From Flavobacteriales bacterium (GTDB lineage: Bacteria > Bacteroidota > Bacteroidia > Flavobacteriales > JADGDT01), in the NCBI GenBank assembly GCA_023145275.1, contig JAGLEB010000213.1, positions 1-6,168 on the forward strand: 6,168 nt of DNA. Direction: 5' to 3'. Under the pieces are notes generated by a model. It saw nothing but the letters and a program-made list of their open reading frames with translations. It ran no database searches and was not told the origin of the DNA. Made by a program: the position numbers and the translations under genes. Shown piece after piece: positions 1 to 3,862 of this stretch. Positions within the stretch are counted from its first letter, which is position 1. Each line of letters opens with the position of its first letter.

Positions 1-240
1 TTAATACGTCCGTCTCAGGTATCAGCTAAATATTATGGAGAAAAACTATATTTGAATAAGCTTTTAAAGCTTTCTCCTACAGCGTTTAGTGAAGAAAAGA
101 TACTTGAATTATCTTCCGATTTAATTGGAAAAAACTATTCAGGAATACATAATATTTGTATTAGTGATGGAATGTGGGCAATGGATGTAAAAAAACATCG
201 TTGGGGATTTAATGCTTTAAGGTTTAAATACAGAAATTAA
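1..240 (+). CDS. C-terminal end of an unrecognised protein (5' end outside window)
   Basis: The reading frame is open from the first base to the TAA at 238-240, giving 79 codons. The TTG at 52 is therefore only an internal codon, and the true start lies upstream of the window. The visible part is a soluble-looking mixed alpha/beta tail with no membrane segment and no repeat. Its most distinctive stretch is around residues 61-79, with ISDGMWAMD followed by a basic, aromatic tail ending RFKYRN. I do not recognise the family. Its stop lies 3 nt before the ATG of a Wzx-like flippase, so it is very probably co-transcribed with it. By context it may be a glycan biosynthesis or modification enzyme such as a glycosyltransferase, acyltransferase or deacetylase, but no catalytic motif visible here supports any of these. 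That a real gene ends here is well supported; its function is open. Confidence 0.75.
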   Translation, partial: LIRPSQVSAKYYGEKLYLNKLLKLSPTAFSEEKILELSSDLIGKNYSGIHNICISDGMWAMDVKKHRWGFNALRFKYRN

Positions 241-243
241 AAT

Positions 244-1482
244 ATGATTATCAACATCTTTCGCACGGCCGGTGTTAGAGTTTTAGCAGCATTGCTAAAT
301 CTAGGGGTTATAATTATAGCTGGTCAGCAATTAGGTGCTGAGAATATGGGGAAGATTAGTTTATTTATTCTTTCAGTTACATTAATTAATTTAGTGTCAG
401 GCTTTGCAGGAGGTGCTGCTTTAGTGTATCTGATTCCTCGAAATCTGAATAAACCATTGATAAAAGCTGCAAACCTATGGGCTTTATTTTCTTCAATAAT
501 TACTTGTGCTATTTTGTATTTTTTGAATGCTTTTCCGCGAGATTTGACTTGGTATATTCTTATTGCAGGTATTATAGGCTCTGTAAATCAGAATATTCTA
601 AATGTTTTTTTAGCAAGGGAAAATATTAAAATGCATAACATTATATCTCTAATTCAAGCGGTATTTATTTTTGGAGGAATTTCTATTTTTTGCTTTTTAG
701 CAGAGATTAAAACTATTGAATCATACTTATATGCTGTTTTAATATCTTATAGTGTTGTATTATTGGTTTCTGCATTTATTCTTCTTAAGTCTAAGCATGA
801 AAAATATATAGCAATAAAGACTAAAAAGAGCTTATCAATTCTATTTGGCTATGGAAGTTTGGTGCAGTTAAGTTCGGTATTTGCATTATTGACATACAGA
901 CTTACTTATTATTATACCGAAGCATTTCTAGGACTTGCTGCATTGGGTATATTATCTGTAGGAGTGCAAATTAGTGAAGCTGTATGGCTCTTGCCCAAAA
1001 GTATCGCTACAGTTCAATATGCTAAAATTGCTAATTTGAAAAGTACAGAAGATTCGGCGTCATTGACATTGTTTTTACTTGTTTTTACTTTAATCTTTAC
1101 TGCTCTAGCTGTAAGTGTATTAACTCTTTTACCTGAATCAGCTTATTTAATGATTTTTGGAAATGAATTTATAGGCGTTAAAGCTGTTATTATTGCATTA
1201 TCAGTAGGTATTGTCCTTGCATCTATGAATAATATTCTTAGTCATTTTTTTAGCGGAACAGGGAAGATTATTTTTAATCTTTTTTCTTCATTAAGCGGCT
1301 TTGTCTGTGTTGCAGTAGCTGGTTATTTGATAATCCCAGGCAATAACATTGAATATGCAGCATGGGTTAGTACGGGAGCTTATACTATTACTTTCCTTAT
1401 CTCTTTTATTGTGTTTTATGTTCTGAATAAATTCAGTCATTTATCACTAAAAAAAGGTTTTAATCTGTTAATTGCAAAATAA
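244..1482 (+). CDS. Wzx-like polysaccharide flippase (MOP/MATE superfamily membrane protein)
   Basis: This complete 412-residue protein is almost wholly hydrophobic. I count about 12 membrane helices, near residues 10-29, 36-57, 74-95, 101-123, 131-152, 160-182, 199-218, 226-250, 272-296, 311-331, 342-364 and 371-395. The opening helix followed by AGQQLGAENMGKISL fits the usual start of polysaccharide flippases, where a helix leads into a 'LG.e..G...l' turn. The segment around residues 216-255 (TYRLTYYYTEAFLG, then SVGVQISEAVWLLPKSI) fits the central part of the family. Length is at the short end of the usual 400-500. The family flips undecaprenyl-linked O-antigen, capsule or exopolysaccharide units across the inner membrane; the substrate cannot be inferred here. 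The ATG at 244 is 3 nt after the upstream stop and in the same frame, consistent with translational coupling; no strong Shine-Dalgarno is visible. A MATE drug exporter is less likely given the length and motifs. Confidence 0.85.
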   Translation: MIINIFRTAGVRVLAALLNLGVIIIAGQQLGAENMGKISLFILSVTLINLVSGFAGGAALVYLIPRNLNKPLIKAANLWALFSSIITCAILYFLNAFPRDLTWYILIAGIIGSVNQNILNVFLARENIKMHNIISLIQAVFIFGGISIFCFLAEIKTIESYLYAVLISYSVVLLVSAFILLKSKHEKYIAIKTKKSLSILFGYGSLVQLSSVFALLTYRLTYYYTEAFLGLAALGILSVGVQISEAVWLLPKSIATVQYAKIANLKSTEDSASLTLFLLVFTLIFTALAVSVLTLLPESAYLMIFGNEFIGVKAVIIALSVGIVLASMNNILSHFFSGTGKIIFNLFSSLSGFVCVAVAGYLIIPGNNIEYAAWVSTGAYTITFLISFIVFYVLNKFSHLSLKKGFNLLIAK

Positions 1483-1508
1483 TTATTCTAAAGCTTTATA
1501 TAATTATT
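1478..1508. terminator. Possible weak bidirectional terminator in the convergent gap
   Basis: The two convergent genes leave only 24 nt between stop codons (1483-1506). A perfect inverted repeat, AATAATTAT at 1478-1486 and ATAATTATT at 1500-1508, spans the gap and overlaps both stop codons. Inside the loop is the self-complementary TAAAGCTTTA (1489-1498). The outer stem is entirely A-T and there is no GC-rich core, so it is not a textbook intrinsic terminator. It is the only symmetric element available to end transcription from both sides. The function is inferred from position. Confidence 0.35.
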
Positions 1509-3702
1509 AAGGCAATTTAGTAACTCTACCTTGGAACTTCTTGAGTATCCCGGAAATAGTTTTGAATGTAATATAATAACTATACACACCCTGACTAGTT
1601 TCATCAACATCGCCGTCATAGTCCCCATCCCATGATTGATTGATGTCTGTTGTATAGAAAACAGTATGTCCCCAGCGATCATAAATACGCATAGACCATG
1701 TATTTGCATCTATGCCAACACCGTAAGGATGGAAGTAATCATTTTTACCATCACCATTAGGACTAAAAGCATTAGGGATAAAGAAAGTAAAATTTTCATT
1801 AACAATAAGAGTTTGCCAAGCAGTATCTGAGCAACCAAAGTTATCTGTTACAACTTGCATAACCAGATATTCACCTATACCATTAAAACTATGTATAGTA
1901 TTTGAAAGAGTAGAAGTGTATCCATCGCCAAAATCATAAAACCATGTAATTGCACCAATAGATTCATCAACAATATTTACTTCAGGGTTTTCTAAAAGTA
2001 CTACAGTTGGATTGAGTAAAAATCCTGCAGTAGGTCCATCCATTGCTTCTACTAGTATATCTTCTATTCTTGTACATTGTCCATCACTTACTGTAACAGT
2101 ATATGTTCCACTACTCAAAGTTGTAGCATCAGTAGAATTAAGTCCTGCATTATGTGACCATGAATAAGTTAAAGGATAAACGGCATTACTGACTGTAACT
2201 TGTGCAGAGCCATCCATCTGATCGCAATGTTCAGCTTCTGATGAAGAGCTTAAACTAAAACCTGCCTGAGTTCCTACTGTAGCAGATGCAGCATTACTAC
2301 AAGCATTATCATCACTAACTGTAACAGTATAAGTTCCTGCAGGTAATGAATCAGCAATATCTGTATTTTGTGCAGGACTTGTATTCCAGTTATATTGATA
2401 TGGTGCTGTAGCTCCTGATCCGCTAGCAACTGCTGTCCCATTTCCACTATCACAATAGTCGGGTGTTGTGACAATATTAATTACAGGAGATGGATTAACG
2501 GTAACAGTTGCAGAAGCAGTATTTTCACATGAATTTACATCAGTTCCACTAACTGTATATGTACTTGTAGAACTAGGACTAACATTTATACTCGAACCAG
2601 TAGATCCATTACTCCAGTTATAAGTATTAGCTCCTGAAGCACTTAATGTTGCTGTTTCTCCTCCACAAATACTTTGATCTGCAACAATAATTATAGGTAA
2701 AGGGTTAACAGTAACAGTTATTGAATCAATGCCTGTACAGCCACTAGCACCTGTTCCTGAAACAGTATATGTAGTTGTACTCGTAGGACTAACATTAATG
2801 CTACTTCCAGTCATTCCATTATCCCAAGTATAGCTTGTTGCACCTGAAGCGCTTAATGTTGAACTCTGACCTGCACAGATTGATGTAGGTAATCCAGCTG
2901 CAATTACTGTTGGACCAGCGTTAATAGTTACTGTATGTGTCTCACTTACTGTAGCACAAGCTGTTTGTGATACATCTAGAGTTACTGTTTTAACTCCCGC
3001 TGTAGCCCAAGTTACATCATGAGGCCCTATAGTGTTTGCTGTTGCTGGAGTTCCACCTGTAAATGTCCAGTTAAAAGATGCTGTTGGAGGAACACCACTA
3101 CCTGTATATGTTATTGTAGATGTATCTCCTAAACAGATTGGCGTTGTTACTGTAAAATCAGCGGTTGGACAACAATTGATGTACATATAAATTCGTCCGG
3201 TATAGTAAGTAACTTCAGACCAAATATCATGCATTTGTTGTGTTGCAAGATTATATTGCATGCCACTTCTGTATAATGTTACTGCATTTCCCATTATTGT
3301 AGTAGGACAAGCAGCTTGACCATATGAATTTGTCGAATTTGTTCCCCGACATCCATAAACGCCAATCAGATCACCCGCATTTACAGTAATATTACAAGGA
3401 ATCATCGCATTTGTTGGCCAATATGATTGATAAAATAAAGATGTAAATGAATTTGTTGTGCCTGAATATGCTGGCGGTGCTCCTGCTGTAAAACGAACTA
3501 CTTCTACTGACTGTAAGCCTGTAGATGCATCGGCAGGAACATATAAACCACAGATTGTAAAGTTACATGGTGCCGTAAAATGATAGCCCCTAGACATAGA
3601 GCTAAATGTGGTCTGCATTGGGCACACTGATATTTGCGTCTGTGCAATTGTAAGCATGCTTAAAAATAAAAACATACCAAAAATTAATGATTTTTTTATC
3701 AT
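1507..3702 (-). CDS. Secreted modular adhesin-like protein with T9SS type B sorting domain (paralogue A)
   Basis: This complete 731-residue protein starts at the ATG at 3702, chosen because it begins a good Sec signal peptide (MIKK, a hydrophobic run at 5-19, likely cleavage after A20). The 15-codon TTG extension to 3747 would start inside the predicted -7 box. Domains: unrecognised Cys-rich region 21-178; PKD-like 179-255 (FNWTFTGG); two Ig-like repeats 256-327 and 328-397, resembling the CHU_C-associated Ig-like family; SprB-type repeat 398-473 (APYQYNWN, AGTYTVTVSD); a second, diverged SprB-like unit 474-556; PKD domain 557-639 (FYDFGDG, GEYLVMQVVTD); sorting domain 640-731 (IPNAFSPNGDGKND, MRIYDRWG, WDGD, ending GRVTKLP). 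The family is exported by Sec, then the type IX system, and sits at or leaves the cell surface. A role as adhesin is inferred from architecture; no enzymatic domain is visible. It is convergent with the flippase gene and lies downstream of its paralogue. Confidence 0.9.
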   Translation of the reverse strand: MIKKSLIFGMFLFLSMLTIAQTQISVCPMQTTFSSMSRGYHFTAPCNFTICGLYVPADASTGLQSVEVVRFTAGAPPAYSGTTNSFTSLFYQSYWPTNAMIPCNITVNAGDLIGVYGCRGTNSTNSYGQAACPTTIMGNAVTLYRSGMQYNLATQQMHDIWSEVTYYTGRIYMYINCCPTADFTVTTPICLGDTSTITYTGSGVPPTASFNWTFTGGTPATANTIGPHDVTWATAGVKTVTLDVSQTACATVSETHTVTINAGPTVIAAGLPTSICAGQSSTLSASGATSYTWDNGMTGSSINVSPTSTTTYTVSGTGASGCTGIDSITVTVNPLPIIIVADQSICGGETATLSASGANTYNWSNGSTGSSINVSPSSTSTYTVSGTDVNSCENTASATVTVNPSPVINIVTTPDYCDSGNGTAVASGSGATAPYQYNWNTSPAQNTDIADSLPAGTYTVTVSDDNACSNAASATVGTQAGFSLSSSSEAEHCDQMDGSAQVTVSNAVYPLTYSWSHNAGLNSTDATTLSSGTYTVTVSDGQCTRIEDILVEAMDGPTAGFLLNPTVVLLENPEVNIVDESIGAITWFYDFGDGYTSTLSNTIHSFNGIGEYLVMQVVTDNFGCSDTAWQTLIVNENFTFFIPNAFSPNGDGKNDYFHPYGVGIDANTWSMRIYDRWGHTVFYTTDINQSWDGDYDGDVDETSQGVYSYYITFKTISGILKKFQGRVTKLP
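1510..2937 (-). repeat. Paralogous block, copy A (3' part of gene A)
   Basis: This stretch, coding for two Ig-like units, two SprB-type units, the PKD domain and the sorting domain, is homologous and collinear with 3866-5287. In the sorting domain I count about 75 identical residues of 91. At DNA level long exact matches survive, including 49 identical bases at 1737-1785 versus 4093-4141 and about 36 bases around the RIYDRWG codons. The start of the block is placed where the PKD-like domain of A gives way to Ig-like units; the exact junction could shift by some tens of bases. Confidence 0.85.
2512..2937 (-). repeat. Two tandem Ig-like repeat units in paralogue A
   Basis: Two units of 72 and 70 codons (2722-2937 and 2512-2721) share the pattern SIC.G...TLSASGA, Y.W.NG.TGSSINVSP, TYTVSGT and a Cys near the end. 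They correspond one-to-one with the last two units of the array in the neighbouring paralogue; for example the second unit shares TYTVSGTDVNSCENTA with its counterpart. Each unit has exactly two cysteines, 46 residues apart (C276/C322 and C346/C392 of the 731-residue protein), probably forming one disulphide per domain. Confidence 0.8.
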
Positions 3703-3862
3703 AGTTAATAGTTCTAATGTATAAAAATATACACAATTATACTTCAAAGATATTACTTTGATGCTTAATAACGCTAAAAGTTAAAACAAATATGCAGATA
3801 TTAAGACAAAAATAATGAAATATTGTAAAAACTATTTAAATTAATTTCACACATATTATTTA
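3703..3862 (-). promoter_or_regulatory. Intergenic spacer with promoter for paralogue A
   Basis: This 160-nt AT-rich spacer separates two minus-strand genes. On the minus strand TATCTTTG at 3752-3745 matches the Bacteroidota -7 consensus TAnnTTTG exactly. The -33 element is weak: the nearest T-rich candidate is TTTTAG at 3779-3774, about 21 nt upstream. Transcription would start near 3738-3740, giving a leader of roughly 37 nt to the ATG at 3702. No strong Shine-Dalgarno is present before that ATG, as is usual in this phylum. Just downstream of the neighbouring gene's stop is the palindrome AAATTAATTT (3838-3847), followed on the minus strand by TTTTT, at best a weak terminator. Confidence 0.55.
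3744..3761. promoter_or_regulatory. Perfect inverted repeat overlapping the -7 box (possible operator)
   Basis: TCAAAG at 3744-3749 and CTTTGA at 3756-3761 are exact inverse complements separated by 6 nt. One arm covers most of the predicted -7 element of paralogue A (3745-3752), so a dimeric regulator bound here would occlude the promoter. The arms are short and AT-rich, so chance occurrence is possible; the operator reading is inference. Confidence 0.3.

Noticed and set aside
52..54. TTG at 52 as the start of a 62-residue protein
   Set aside because: The frame is open to base 1 with protein-like sequence, so this is the tail of a longer gene.
1488..1709. Minus-strand open frame in another phase, 73 codons
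   Set aside because: It overlaps the highly conserved sorting domain in a different frame and does not resemble a known protein.
1636..1830. Plus-strand open frame of 64 codons
   Set aside because: It lies opposite the strongly conserved sorting-domain and PKD coding sequence of paralogue A and has no recognisable features.
2274..2474. Minus-strand open frame of 66 codons rich in Gln, Leu and Ile
   Set aside because: Its composition is that of an out-of-frame reading of the SprB-type repeat, which is clearly coding in the main frame.
3703..3747. Extension of paralogue A to a TTG start at 3747 (15 extra residues)
   Set aside because: The extension places polar and aromatic residues before an otherwise standard signal peptide, uses a rare start codon, and would start inside the predicted -7 promoter element. 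The ATG at 3702 is the better start.
3838..3847. Palindrome AAATTAATTT after the stop of paralogue B as an intrinsic terminator
   Set aside because: It is only A-T, has no loop or GC stem, and the T run that follows is short; too weak to call as its own feature.
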